Origin: Acidobacteriota bacterium | GTDB taxonomy: Bacteria; Acidobacteriota; Vicinamibacteria; Vicinamibacterales; SCN-69-37 | Assembly: GCA_016716905.1 (NCBI GenBank) | Contig: JADJUS010000013.1 | Span: 1-8,979 of the forward strand | Reading direction: 5' to 3' | Length of the DNA stretch: 8,979 bases | Shown: positions 1 to 7,344 of the stretch, in pieces | Layout of the letters: every line of letters begins with the position of its first letter | Position numbering within the stretch: the stretch's first letter is position 1 | Translations under genes and position numbers: made by a program | Notes under the pieces: model-generated | Database searches by the model: none | Told to the model about the DNA's origin: nothing | The model's input: only the letters and a program-made list of their open reading frames with translations

Positions 1-240
1 GCCGGCCCCAAGCGAGGCCGCCTCAACCTCAACAACCGCACGGTGATTGCCCCACGACTCACCTTCGAGCCCGCGGCGGTACGGCGTCCAGTTTCTGGTT
101 CGCAGGTCACGCCATCGACCACATTCGAGATGGCCGGCGCGCGATGGAGGTCGTACAAATGGGGGCTCAGTCGCCCAGACCACGGCGGCCCAGGGACACA
201 GTTCCCACGGCCAAAGCCGAGCGCGGCCCAACGGACGACG
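1..240. other. Unassigned left end, no supportable gene
   Basis: This stretch lies downstream of the stop of the DUF5107 gene. Several frames are open on both strands, as expected in such GC-rich DNA, and none gives a protein I recognise. On the minus strand two frames together give a hydrophobic stretch resembling AVGTVSL followed by AAVVWA, which could be a frameshifted signal peptide of a gene reading off the left edge. There is no ribosome binding site or domain to back this. Given the indel density elsewhere, a broken gene here would be hard to see. Confidence 0.3.
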
Positions 241-3200
241 CTACCGAACGGGGAGTGCAAGCGCGCGAGCGAGAAGGATGGCATCAAGGTCTCCAGAGAC
301 GGGCATCTGTCCCAACGACTTCTGCGCGGCCAGTGCCAGCAGTTCGAGGGAGCTCCCGCCACCACCGCCCGTCGCGGCGATGACAGCTTCGAATTGGGAT
401 TGTGCTTCGGCGGTCAGACCTTGTCGTTGCGCCACGCGACCGAGCAGGAACCTGATCAGCCGCCCTCAGGTCGTAGGGCTTGCCCCCGCCAAGGCGCTCG
501 GGCCACTCGAGGGCCGAGGTCAAATTGCGTCGTCAGCGTCTGCCCATCGGCCGGCGTTGTAGCTGGCCAGCGCAGCAGCCATACGCCCGCACGCACATCT
601 GATGCGTTTCGCGCGAGTGCCTGAGGCAACACACGCGTGACGTTCAGCAATCGCAAGCGCCTCAGTCGGGCGCTCGAGGGACAACAGCGAGAGCGCACAT
701 GGAGCAGGGCCAGGTTGAAGTCTTTGGGAAACTGCTGTCGGGCGCGGGCTGAGGCGGCCAAGGCATCTGACCATCTGGCCTGCTTCTGGTAGTGCTGGAT
801 CAAGGGGATTCGGACGGTGCGATCGGTGCCGGCCAGTGTCTCGGCGCGTTTGAGGTCTGGCTCCGGATCCCCACCGGCCTTCTCAACGAGGTGTGCGCGG
901 GAGACGTAGAATGCGGCCGCATCAGGAGTGTTGCCGAGGGGCGTCAGCAGGCGTTCCGGCTTCGGCAGCCGGTCAAACGCCCACAGATTGAGCGCCCGCA
1001 GATAGGTCCAGCTCCAGTGATTGTTCTGCTGCGCCGCCCAGGTCAGGACGGGCAGTGTTTCGAGCCGGTACGGAAATACCAGTGAGACATCCGCGGCGCC
1101 CAGGGCCGAGGCGTCTTTCTGGAGATAGGCCAGCCACGCGCGCAGCAACGGATTACGCATCTTCGCCGTGGCCGCCTCGAGGAGGTTGATGGCATCCGCG
1201 GCCTGACCGCGATTCGCGTACCCGATCGCCAACTCCAGCACAGACCTGATCCGGGAACTCGCTGCGCAAACCGTTCAGGAACGCCGCAGAAGTGCCCGCG
1301 CCAGGCTTGGACAGATAGGCTTCCGCCCGCACGAAGTGGTGCAGGGGATCGAACTCGATCAATTGCGCAGCCGCCGTCGAGGCCTGCGTCGCGTTGCCCG
1401 TCTTGCGGCCCACCAGCGCGAGGATCTGCCACGCGGACAAATTCAACCGGTTGTAGTCGATCGCGATGCGCGCGTACCGGTCGGCCTCGCTCAGGTCGCT
1501 GCGAACCAGAGCCAGGTCGGCCAGTTGCACATTCGCCGCCGATCGGTACGCCAGCGCACGCGCGGCCCAGCCAAACGGCTCGCGTGCATCCGCGGTCTTT
1601 GCGAGCGCGCGATACAGGTTGCCGGCGACGAAGTTCGCCTCGGCATCATACGCGTCAAGGCGCAAAGCTCGAACCACCTGCACAAGGCCTGCATCGACCG
1701 CGCGCCGGTACTCAAGGTCTCCCATGGCAAGCAGGGCCCCGCGATGCCACGGACTCTTAACCAGGGCCTCGTCGAGCATCGGTCTCGCCTGCTCATACCG
1801 CCTGCCCTGAATAAGTTCCTTCGCCTCAAAGACCAGCCGGTCGGCTTCAGGGATTGACGCCACGGCAGCGGCATCCGTTTCGAACGGACGCGCAAGCGTC
1901 CGTTCAGCCGGGTCGGACGAATAGTCCACGCCCAGGCCGCGCAGTTCCACACGATACGGCGCGCCCGCCGCATGGGGCACGCTTCTTGTGAACGGCTCGA
2001 GCGCCGCCAACCTCACTGGTTGTTCCAGCACCAGTGTGCCGCCCGACCACACCCGCAGCGTATCGGAGGCCTGTCCGAACGCATTGACGCCAATCTGCAA
2101 CTGACCGCCGGCCTCTCGCACCGAGATCGCGGCATCACGCGAGGCATCCGTCAATCCGCCGAGACCTTCCAGCGGAAACCAGGTCTCTGTCCACCGATCC
2201 GTCGCAAAGGGATCGAAACCTGCCTGCGTGATCGGATTGACGTGCGCATCCGGCGTGAACTGCACCAGCAACCGTCCGGCCTGATACTCCACATATTGGC
2301 CGTCGGTGTCGGTCAGCAGGTCTTCCCAGATGCCACCCGCGCGCGAGAGTGCCCACAGCCATAACTTCTGCCCGGGCATCTCTTCGTGCCTGGCCCAGTG
2401 GCCGAATCCGTACTGGGCGTCGCGATAATAACCGCCGAACAAGTCCTTGAGTTCACCAACCACGTGAAAGGACTTGTTGGACCCGAAAGTGTTGTTCTTG
2501 TAGACCGGCAGGAACCGATCCTGTGCATCGCGGGGCCACGATTCGCGCGCGCCCGGATGCGTCAGATACGCATTGCCTGGGATGGACATCTCCAGATCGT
2601 CTTTCGCGAACGCCGCGGCCGTCATCCAGTTGTAATACGGCTGCTCGATCGCTGTCCCGTTGTGCCCAGCACGTTCGTTTCAAACGATGCCTTGTCGGCC
2701 GGCAGCCGGATCTCCACCGCCACTCCGTGCGCGAGGGCAGGTCCATCGTGCCGACGATGCAGCTGACGCTTCCATCGGGGTTCTGCTTGAGCACGTAATC
2801 CACCGGGAGTGGCCGTGGCGGGCGTGTGGGCCTATGACGCCAAAGTTAAACTCGATGCCGCCAGAGGTCCACGGTCCGCGCAGGGCGATATTGCGGAACT
2901 TGACGACCTCGTTTCGATAGATGAATTCGTGCCCGGTCTTTTTGACGCGTGCACCCCAGACCTTGCCGCCGATCTCGGGCAGCACAAACACTTCCACCAG
3001 GTCGTTCTCAAGCGTCACGACCTTCCACTCCACGCGGCGTGCCTTCGTGTTCATACCCTTCAAACGCGTGGTACGGATACAACCTGGTGTCCTTCACCAG
3101 AATCGGCACCGGGTTGGGTTCCGAAAACCCATAGGTCTTGATGGGTTGGACGCCCTCAGAAATTCGCGCGGCCTTGACGGGCTGTGCGGTGCGAACGGGC

Positions 3201-3256
3201 GCCACTGCCACAACCGCAGCGGCCAGTAACAACGGCAGCCAGCATCGACGGACCAT
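241..3256 (-). CDS. Secreted DUF5107 and TPR-repeat protein, frameshifted
   Basis: The minus-strand start ATG at 3256-3254 opens a signal peptide (MVRRCWLPLLLAAAVVAVAP), so the product is probably exported. A DUF5107 domain follows over roughly residues 65-350, with motifs VLPEIGGKVWGA, EFIYRNEVVKFRNIALRGPW, SGGIEFNFGVIG, YYNWMTAAAFAKDDLE, YKNNTFGSNKSFHVVGE, MPGQKLWLWALSR and GIWEDLLTDTDGQY. From about 1860 down to 241 the protein is helical TPR-like repeats (for example RRYEQARPMLDEALVKSPW), ending in LARALALPVR and a TAG at 241. The corrected length of about 1000 residues suits the family. The function of DUF5107 is unknown; in Bacteroidetes it often lies near carbohydrate-use genes (family knowledge). 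The stretch from about 2625 to 1245 is one uninterrupted frame. Elsewhere the frame shifts near 3040, 2832, 2806, 2727, 2671, 1245, 690, 600-640, 540-590 and 460-500, while the protein match continues. These are most likely sequencing indels. A GGAG lies 13 bases before the start, which is rather far. Confidence 0.87.
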
Positions 3257-3399
3257 GGCGGGTATCTTACTCCTCGGGGCGCCTGACCTCCGGCCAGAGC
3301 CCTCCCGACAGCCCATTGAAACCGGGCGGGGGTGGCTCGGTGTCCGTAGTGCCCCACGCGGCCATGTGACTTTCCGGGAGAATCCGGGTCTAGGTGGGG
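3257..3399. promoter_or_regulatory. Divergent intergenic region
   Basis: This gap of about 143 bases separates the divergent DUF5107 (-) and DUF481 (+) genes, so promoters for both should lie here. I could not pick out convincing -35/-10 boxes in either direction. A GGTGGGG run just before 3400 is the only ribosome-binding-like signal for the plus-strand gene. The location is inferred from gene orientation, not from a motif. Confidence 0.4.
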
Positions 3400-4185
3400 A
3401 TGGACAAGTTGATGGAACGGCCTCTGGGTGATCGCGTGCGTGGGTGTGCCCCACGGCTGCATTGGCCCAACCGGCAGGGGCGCCTCAATCCCGCCACCGG
3501 TGTGGGTAGGGTCGGCCGGCGTGGGCCTGTCGCTCACAAATGGGAACAGCGACACGCTGAACTACAACCTCACGTTCGACATCACACGGACGCCCAAAGC
3601 GCGCAACGTGATTGAGTTGAAAGCGCTGTATCTCAAGGGTGAACAGAACGGCGCCGTCGCTGTCGACCGTAAATCGTCTGGCTGGACTGCGAGACCATTA
3701 CTCGGTTTCGAACCGTGTCCGTGTTCGGCCAGGTGGATTACCTTCGCGACACGTTCAAGCGAATCGATTACCTGGTGGCGCCCGCTGTCGGCGCGGGACT
3801 GAAGGTGATCGACACCGAGACCACACAATTTTCAGCCGACGCCGGCATCGGCATCATCTTTGAGAAGACTCCGGGCGTCGCGGCCCGCACTAACGCGGCA
3901 ATCACCGCCAGTGAAAAACTGACGCACCAACTGACTCCACGGCGTCAATCACGCACGGGGCCTCCGCGCTCTGGAAGGCCGACGACCTGTCGGATGGCCT
4001 CACAGTGTCTGTGGGGCTCACAACAAAGGTAGCCGAGCGCCTGCAGCTCTCTTTGAATCTGCTGGACACGTTCAAGAGCAAGCCGCCCACAGGGACCAAA
4101 CGGAACGACGTCGCGTTTGTTTGCCGCCATCACCGTCAAGTTCTGGCCCCACACCCGGACACAGAGAGCGCACTCATCATGTTGA
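3400..4185 (+). CDS. DUF481 outer-membrane-type protein, frameshifted
   Basis: Reassembled across frames, this gives a DUF481 (YdiY-like) protein, a family predicted to form an outer-membrane beta-barrel of unknown function. The mature part starts with VWVGSAGVGLSLTNGNSDTL, the typical DUF481 opening, followed by DITRTPKARNVIELKALYLK, LRDHYSVSNRV, VFGQVDYLRDTFKRIDYLVA, PAVGAGLKVIDTETTQFSAD and a C-terminal strand series to LQLSLNLLDTFKSKPPTGTK and AAITVKF. A likely signal peptidase site (AALA before QPAGAPQ) appears near 3456-3470 in a third frame. The best start is ATG 3400, though the signal-peptide core is garbled. Frame changes fall near 3430, 3480, 3690, 3715, 3930 and 4105. Read literally, the last frame runs to 4185 and overlaps the mscL start by seven bases. 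The true C-terminus may be at KF, near 4143, if another base is wrong. Divergent from the DUF5107 gene and directly upstream of mscL. Confidence 0.8.
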
Positions 4186-4604
4186 AGGAACTCAAGGAAT
4201 TCGCCATGCGCGGCAACGTCGTGGATGGCCGTTGGCATCGTCATCGGCGTCGCGTTCGGCGCCATCGTGACCAGTTTTGTCGGAGACGTGCTCATGCCCG
4301 TGATTGGCCTGATGCTGGGCGGCGCCGACTTCTCGGACAAGTTCGTGATGCTCAGGAGGGCGCGACTCCCGGGACCCTACGCCACACTGGCCGCCGCCAA
4401 GCTGCCGCAGGCGCGGTGACCCGGCCTTGGCGTTCTGATCAACACCATCGTGAACTTCCTGATCGTCGCCTTTGCCTTGTTCATGGTCGTCAAGGGATGA
4501 ACGCCACCAAGAAGAAGGAAGCGGAAGCGCCGGCCGTGCCGGCCGCGCCAACGGCGGAAGCCTTGTTACTGATTGAAATCCGGGACCTGCTGGCGCGGCG
4601 ATAG
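4179..4604 (+). CDS. mscL: Large-conductance mechanosensitive channel MscL, frameshifted
   Basis: MscL forms a homopentameric inner-membrane pore that opens under membrane tension to release solutes after hypo-osmotic shock. The start ATG 4179 gives MLKELKEFAMRGNVVD, the family's N-terminal amphipathic helix. A frame change at about 4223 continues as TM1 (AVGIVIGVAFGAIVTSFVGD), then VLMPVIGLMLGGADFSDKFV, a short periplasmic loop, and TM2 (LINTIVNFLIVAFALFMVVK). A single missing base at about 4495 joins this to the cytoplasmic tail MNATKKKEAEAP and the classic C-terminal helix LLLIEIRDLLARR, stop TAG 4602-4604. The piece from 4497 could be mistaken for a separate small gene, but it is the MscL tail. 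Corrected length is about 140 residues, normal for MscL. Other shifts lie around 4360-4430. No clear Shine-Dalgarno is visible, and the start overlaps the end of the DUF481 frame, suggesting cotranscription. Confidence 0.93.
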   Translation: MLKELKEFAMRGNVVDGRWHRHRRRVRRHRDQFCRRRAHARDWPDAGRRRLLGQVRDAQEGATPGTLRHTGRRQAAAGAVTRPWRSDQHHRELPDRRLCLVHGRQGMNATKKKEAEAPAVPAAPTAEALLLIEIRDLLARR

Positions 4605-4618
4605 TGCCGGCGCCGGCA
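4605..4618. repeat. Perfect 14-bp GC palindrome after mscL
   Basis: Directly after the mscL stop, TGCCGGCGCCGGCA reads the same on both strands and consists of two tandem GCCGGC units. It could fold only as a loopless or small-loop hairpin and has no T-run after it, so a terminator is doubtful. A protein-binding site or chance in GC-rich DNA are alternatives. Confidence 0.5.
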
Positions 4619-4643
4619 GCAGAGAGCACAACGGTCGATTCGC

Positions 4644-4653
4644 GAGAGGTGAG
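4644..4653 (+). promoter_or_regulatory. Ribosome binding site of the BON-LysM gene
   Basis: The purine-rich GAGAGGTGAG ends one base before ATG 4655, with the GAGGT core four bases from the start. It supports choosing ATG 4655 over the upstream in-frame extension, which has no such site. Confidence 0.6.
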
Positions 4654-4654
4654 T

Positions 4655-5044
4655 ATGGGATTGAGAGACATGTACGCGTATGCCATTCAGACCGCCAAGG
4701 GGAAGTTCGACGGCAACGCCGAGGAACGCGGCGGGAAGTTGCACTTCAAGGGAAGCGTGGCGACCGAGGCCGAGAAGAACGAGATCTGGACGGCCATCAA
4801 GACCATCCCCACGTGGCAGAACGACATCGTGGCGGATATCGTCGTGCGGCCCGCAGCAGCTGGAACTGCGAGTTCGGCCCCTGCGGCCCGAACCTACACG
4901 GTGAAACCTGGCGATACCCTCGGAAGATCGCCAGGAGTTGCTCGGCAATGCGGGAGCCTACCATGAAAGATCTTCGAGGCGAATCAGGATCAACTGACGA
5001 ATCCTGACAAGATCAAACCCGGACAGGTGCTGCGCATTCCATGA
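4655..5044 (+). CDS. BON-LysM protein, Kbp/YgaU-like, frameshifted
   Basis: The product has an N-terminal BON-like domain (residues about 8-65: KFDGNAEERGGKLHFKGSV, ATEAEKNEIWTAIKTIP, then DIVADIVV), an Ala-rich linker and a C-terminal LysM domain (TYTVKPGDTL, LLGNAGAYHE, IFEANQDQLTNPDKIKPGQV, LRIP). This order and the IFEAN...NPDKI.PGQVLRIP ending match E. coli Kbp (YgaU), a cytoplasmic potassium-binding protein. There is no signal peptide, which also fits Kbp. Three apparent single-base deletions (near 4923, 4934 and 4968) throw the LysM part through all three frames; restoring them gives about 132 residues. Its BON part is shorter than that of E. coli Kbp. The TGA stop overlaps the next start as ATGA (5041-5044), so translation is likely coupled to the DUF937 gene. 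A potassium-sensing role is inferred from domain order and from neighbouring osmotic channels; a generic LysM protein is the alternative. Confidence 0.85.
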
Positions 5045-5586
5045 ACATCCTCGAGATGATTCTCAACGGGACGAACGGTTCAGTGGTGCGTGACGCCGGC
5101 AAAGCCGTCGGTCTGTCGCCTGAGGACGCCGGTTCGGCTTTGTCGGCGCTGGTGCCGGCTCTGACGGCGCGACTGCATGCCAACGCCATGCAGCCTGGCG
5201 GACTCGAGGCCCTGCTCGGTTCGCTCAGAAGCGGAGGCCACAGCCGATACATCGACGACTCGTCGGTCCTCGGGCAGTCCGAAACCGTGGCCGACGGCAG
5301 CGCAATCCTTGGACACATCCTGGGGAGCAAGGACGCCAGCCGCGCGGTGGCCAGCCAAGCGGTGACGCAGACTGGACTGAGCGCCGACGTGTTGAAGAAG
5401 TTGCTCCCCATCGCGGCCACGCTGGTCATGGGGTCGTTAGCCCGGCATCAGGCCGGTTCTCTGAACAGCTTCACCGGGGGCGGCGGCCTTCTTGGGGTGC
5501 TGACCCCGATGCTCGACCAGAATGGCGACGGGTCCGTGGTTGACGATGTTATGAACAGAGTTGGAAAGATGTTCGGCAGCCGCTAG
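5041..5586 (+). CDS. DUF937 (YidB-like) protein
   Basis: An intact 181-residue reading frame, one of the few genes here without an indel. It opens MNILEMILNGTNGSVVRDAG and has the family's helical repeat style: SALSALVPALTARLHANAM, then GLEALLGSLRSGGHSRYIDD, a VADGSAILGHILGSKDASRA segment, LSADVLKKLLPIAATLVMGS, and a Gly-rich GGGGLLG loop before LTPMLDQNGDGSVVDDV. The D-x-N-x-D-G motif at residues 159-164 resembles a calcium-binding loop and recurs in DUF937 proteins. There are no obvious membrane segments or signal peptide, so it is probably cytoplasmic. Function is unknown. Start ATG 5041 overlaps the upstream stop and has no strong Shine-Dalgarno, consistent with coupled translation. An 11-bp hairpin encloses its stop codon. 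Confidence 0.92.
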   Translation: MNILEMILNGTNGSVVRDAGKAVGLSPEDAGSALSALVPALTARLHANAMQPGGLEALLGSLRSGGHSRYIDDSSVLGQSETVADGSAILGHILGSKDASRAVASQAVTQTGLSADVLKKLLPIAATLVMGSLARHQAGSLNSFTGGGGLLGVLTPMLDQNGDGSVVDDVMNRVGKMFGSR

Positions 5587-5596
5587 GCTGCCGAAC
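5571..5596 (+). terminator. Perfect hairpin enclosing the DUF937 stop codon
   Basis: Arms 5571-5581 (GTTCGGCAGCC) and 5586-5596 (GGCTGCCGAAC) are exact inverse complements around a GCTA tetraloop, giving an 11-bp stem; the TAG stop straddles the loop. No T-run follows, so it is not a standard intrinsic terminator. It may attenuate readthrough into the next gene, protect the 3' end of the mRNA, or mark processing. The stem is certain; its role is inference. Confidence 0.6.
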
Positions 5597-5609
5597 CTGG
5601 ACTTCACCT

Positions 5610-5615
5610 GGAGGG
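5610..5615 (+). promoter_or_regulatory. Strong Shine-Dalgarno of the GlsB-like gene
   Basis: GGAGGG lies four bases before ATG 5620. It confirms the start and indicates independent, strong translation of this small gene, unlike the coupled genes before it. Confidence 0.75.
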
Positions 5616-5619
5616 CAGC

Positions 5620-5880
5620 ATGCTTGGCATTCTTGGATGGGCTGTGTTCGGCTTGATCGTCGGGGCGCTGGCGAAACTCGCCATGCCTGGCCGCGACCCT
5701 GGCGGCCTGTTGGTCACGATGGCCCTGGGCATCGCCGGGGCGGTGGTGGCGGGGTTCCTCGGACGGGCGCTGGGATGGTATGAATCCGGCCAGGCCGCGG
5801 GCTTCATCACGGCGACGCTGGGTGCCGCGCTCATCCTGTTCGTGTACCGGCGCCTGGTCGCAAAAACGCCAGCGGCTTAG
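5620..5880 (+). CDS. GlsB/YeaQ/YmgE family small membrane protein
   Basis: An intact 86-residue inner-membrane protein of the family often labelled transglycosylase-associated, though no transglycosylase activity is expected. It has three hydrophobic helices (about residues 2-20, 29-48, 58-76) with the family pattern LGWAVFGLIVGALAKLAMPG, then RDPGGLLVTMALGIAGAVVA and FLGRALGW, and ends in a short basic tail. Related genes are often induced by general or osmotic stress (family knowledge), which suits the neighbouring mechanosensitive channels. It lies 33 bases after the DUF937 gene on the same strand. Its TAG stop shares bases with the TAA stop of the opposing MscS gene, so the two transcription units meet with no gap. 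Confidence 0.92.
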   Translation: MLGILGWAVFGLIVGALAKLAMPGRDPGGLLVTMALGIAGAVVAGFLGRALGWYESGQAAGFITATLGAALILFVYRRLVAKTPAA

Positions 5881-6519
5881 TGACGAATCGTCTCGTCGAG
5901 GAACGCGGTGTTGGCCACGACGACCACGCCCGACGTTTGCTCAATGATGGTCTGCGTCGGCGTGATGGCCTTGAGAACACCGCGCTCGCCTCGAATCTCG
6001 ACGGGGTCTCCCGCGGTGAAGATCTTGCGCGCGTAGAATCCCGCCAGCAGGTTGCGGGTGATGTCGCGGCTGCCCAGGCCCACCGAGAGGCCGAAGGCCA
6101 GCGCCAGCCCGGACAACGTGCAGACAGTCACGATGCGCACCATCTCGGTGTCGAACCGCAACTGCCCGATGGCCATGACGCCGACAATGAACAGGATGAG
6201 TCCCGACACGAGGCTTCCGAGCGGCTTCGCAAACTCGATCCCGGATTCCTCGGCGGATTGCGCGACAGTTCGGCCCGCGAACTGGCTCACCGACGTGCCG
6301 ACCACCATCAGCAGGACGGCAGCGACCACGCTGGAGTAGGTAGCCGAACATGGCGGCGATCCCATCCGAGATCGCCATCAGTCCGAAGTTGTCGGCAGCC
6401 GTGCGGGCGAACAACAGGAGCAACATGAAGTAGGCCAGGCGCGGCAGCGCCACGTTCAGCGATTGGCGAATGCCGACCCGCTGCAGCATTTTGTCAACGC
6501 GGTTCCATCCGGGCGTCAC
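5877..6519 (-). CDS. Short MscS-type mechanosensitive channel, frameshifted
   Basis: A small-conductance mechanosensitive channel family protein of about 214 residues. The likely GTG start at 6519-6517 gives VTPGWNRVDKMLQRVG, a first membrane helix (PRLAYFMLLLLFARTAA), the conserved TM helix (SVVAAVLLMVVGTSVSQFAG), a further helix (SLVSGLILFIVGVMAIGQL), the pore-lining TM3 (LSGLALAFGLSVGLGSRDIT) and the start of the beta domain (LLAGFYARKIFTAGDPVEIR, IIEQTSGVVVVANTAFLDET). It stops at DETIRH, so the C-terminal alpha-beta cage of E. coli MscS is missing. One indel near 6337 splits it into two frames. The GTG shares one base with the TAG of the 75-residue gene upstream (TAGTG), implying translational coupling. 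The 3' end abuts the convergent GlsB-like gene. Confidence 0.85.
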
Positions 6520-6747
6520 TACATCCGCCGCTTGCCCCGGAAGAGTTCGAACGGCGCTCGAAGCAACTCCAGCAGCATCATGATCGGGGCCGTCCACGCC
6601 AGGCCCACAAACTCACCAGCCAACGCACGCCGCTCAATGCGGCCGCGCACTTTTGCGACCAGGAAGCGATCGTCGACGGCCAGGGCGAGGTCTTTCAACT
6701 CCGTCACCGGCTCGCCCGGTTCGGTGTCGTCGACTTGGTCGCCCCAT
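6519..6747 (-). CDS. Unrecognised 75-residue membrane-associated protein between sigma factor and MscS
   Basis: I do not recognise this family. ATG 6747-6745 directly follows the sigma-factor TAG. One extra G in the run near 6743 must be removed for the start to reach the downstream frame; the product then reads MGDQVDDTEPGEPVTELKDL onward. It has an acidic N-terminus (residues 1-27), a charged middle with VAKVRGRIERR (residues 30-40), a hydrophobic helix around residues 44-69 (FVGLAWTAPIMMLLELL) and a basic end, FRGKRRM. That layout suits a single-pass or peripheral membrane protein. Its position between an ECF sigma factor and an MscS channel, coupled to both by stop/start overlaps, suggests an anti-sigma-like or channel-modulating role. 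This is inference from context only: no zinc motif or known anti-sigma domain is visible. Confidence 0.65.
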
Positions 6748-7333
6748 CTACGCCCCTGGCTCCCGGGCGGCGTCGGCAAACCGCCTGACAGTCCTCTCGC
6801 GCGCGCTTGATCCGCATTTTGACCGCCGAGAGGCCGAGGCCGAGCTCGGCAGCGATATCCTCATACGACAGGCCGTCCCCATCCCGCAGCATCAACGGAA
6901 TCCGGAGCGTATCCGACATCGCGTCGAGAACGCTCATGAGCCGATCATGTTCGGCAGCCGCCTGCAGTGCGGCATGAGCGCTTGGCGGCGTGTGCATCGC
7001 CCGGTGGCCCTCCCCCGCGTCTTCAATATCGATCATGACCGTCCCTTGAATCCTGCGCAGGTGATTCAGGCAGTGATTCACCTTGATTCGCTTCAGCCAC
7101 GTCCGGAACTGCGCCCGTCCCTCGAATCGCCTCAACCCGAAAAACGCCTTGACGAACACTTCTTGCGCTAAGTCCTCGGCGTCGGCCGCCGATCTGGTAA
7201 TCACCCGGCAATTGGCGACGACAAAGCCCTGGTGCCGCCGAATCAGCTCTTCAAACGGACGGGTATCGCCACCGCCTTCGACGCGCGCCTGGTTCACCAG
7301 CTGGTCGTCAGATTCGTGATCGAGCGAGTCCAT
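6748..7333 (-). CDS. ECF-type RNA polymerase sigma factor, one frameshift near the C-terminus
   Basis: A sigma-70 family factor with only regions 2 and 4. Region 2 spans about residues 26-94: PFEELIRRH, the polymerase-binding DAEDLAQEVFVKAF, then the -10 recognising FRTWLKRIKVNHCLNHLRR. Region 4 spans about 134-180: LDAMSDTLRIPLMLRDGDGL, then SYEDIAAELGLGLSAVKMRI as the helix-turn-helix, then KRARED. Removing one apparent extra base near 6790 gives the ending DVRRFADAAREPGA with TAG at 6750-6748, about 194 residues, a normal ECF length. Without that correction the frame runs on into the next gene. The start ATG 7333-7331 has a strong AAGGAG five bases away. It heads a coupled run of three genes ending in MscS and may follow the M20 gene 60 bases upstream. 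Confidence 0.93.
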
Positions 7334-7338
7334 TCAGG

Positions 7339-7344
7339 CTCCTT
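7339..7344 (-). promoter_or_regulatory. Shine-Dalgarno of the sigma factor gene
   Basis: On the minus strand AAGGAG lies five bases before the ATG at 7333, an ideal spacing. It fixes the start of the ECF sigma factor. Confidence 0.8.

Noticed and set aside
43..624. Long plus-strand open frame at the left end
   Set aside because: It is low-complexity Arg/Pro/Ser-rich sequence antisense to the conserved TPR end of the DUF5107 protein. No domain and no ribosome site; an artefact of GC-rich codon use.
241..3256. Several separate DUF5107/TPR genes
   Set aside because: The pieces join in order into one protein that follows the known family sequence without gaps, so they are one gene broken by indels.
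4497..4604. Separate small gene starting MNATKKKEAEAP
   Set aside because: The KKKE...LLLIEIRDLLARR pattern is the C-terminal tail of MscL, detached only by one missing base near 4495.
4900..4975. Programmed ribosomal frameshift in the BON-LysM gene
   Set aside because: Three separate shifts of the same kind are needed within about 50 bases and no slippery heptamer is evident; missing bases explain it better.
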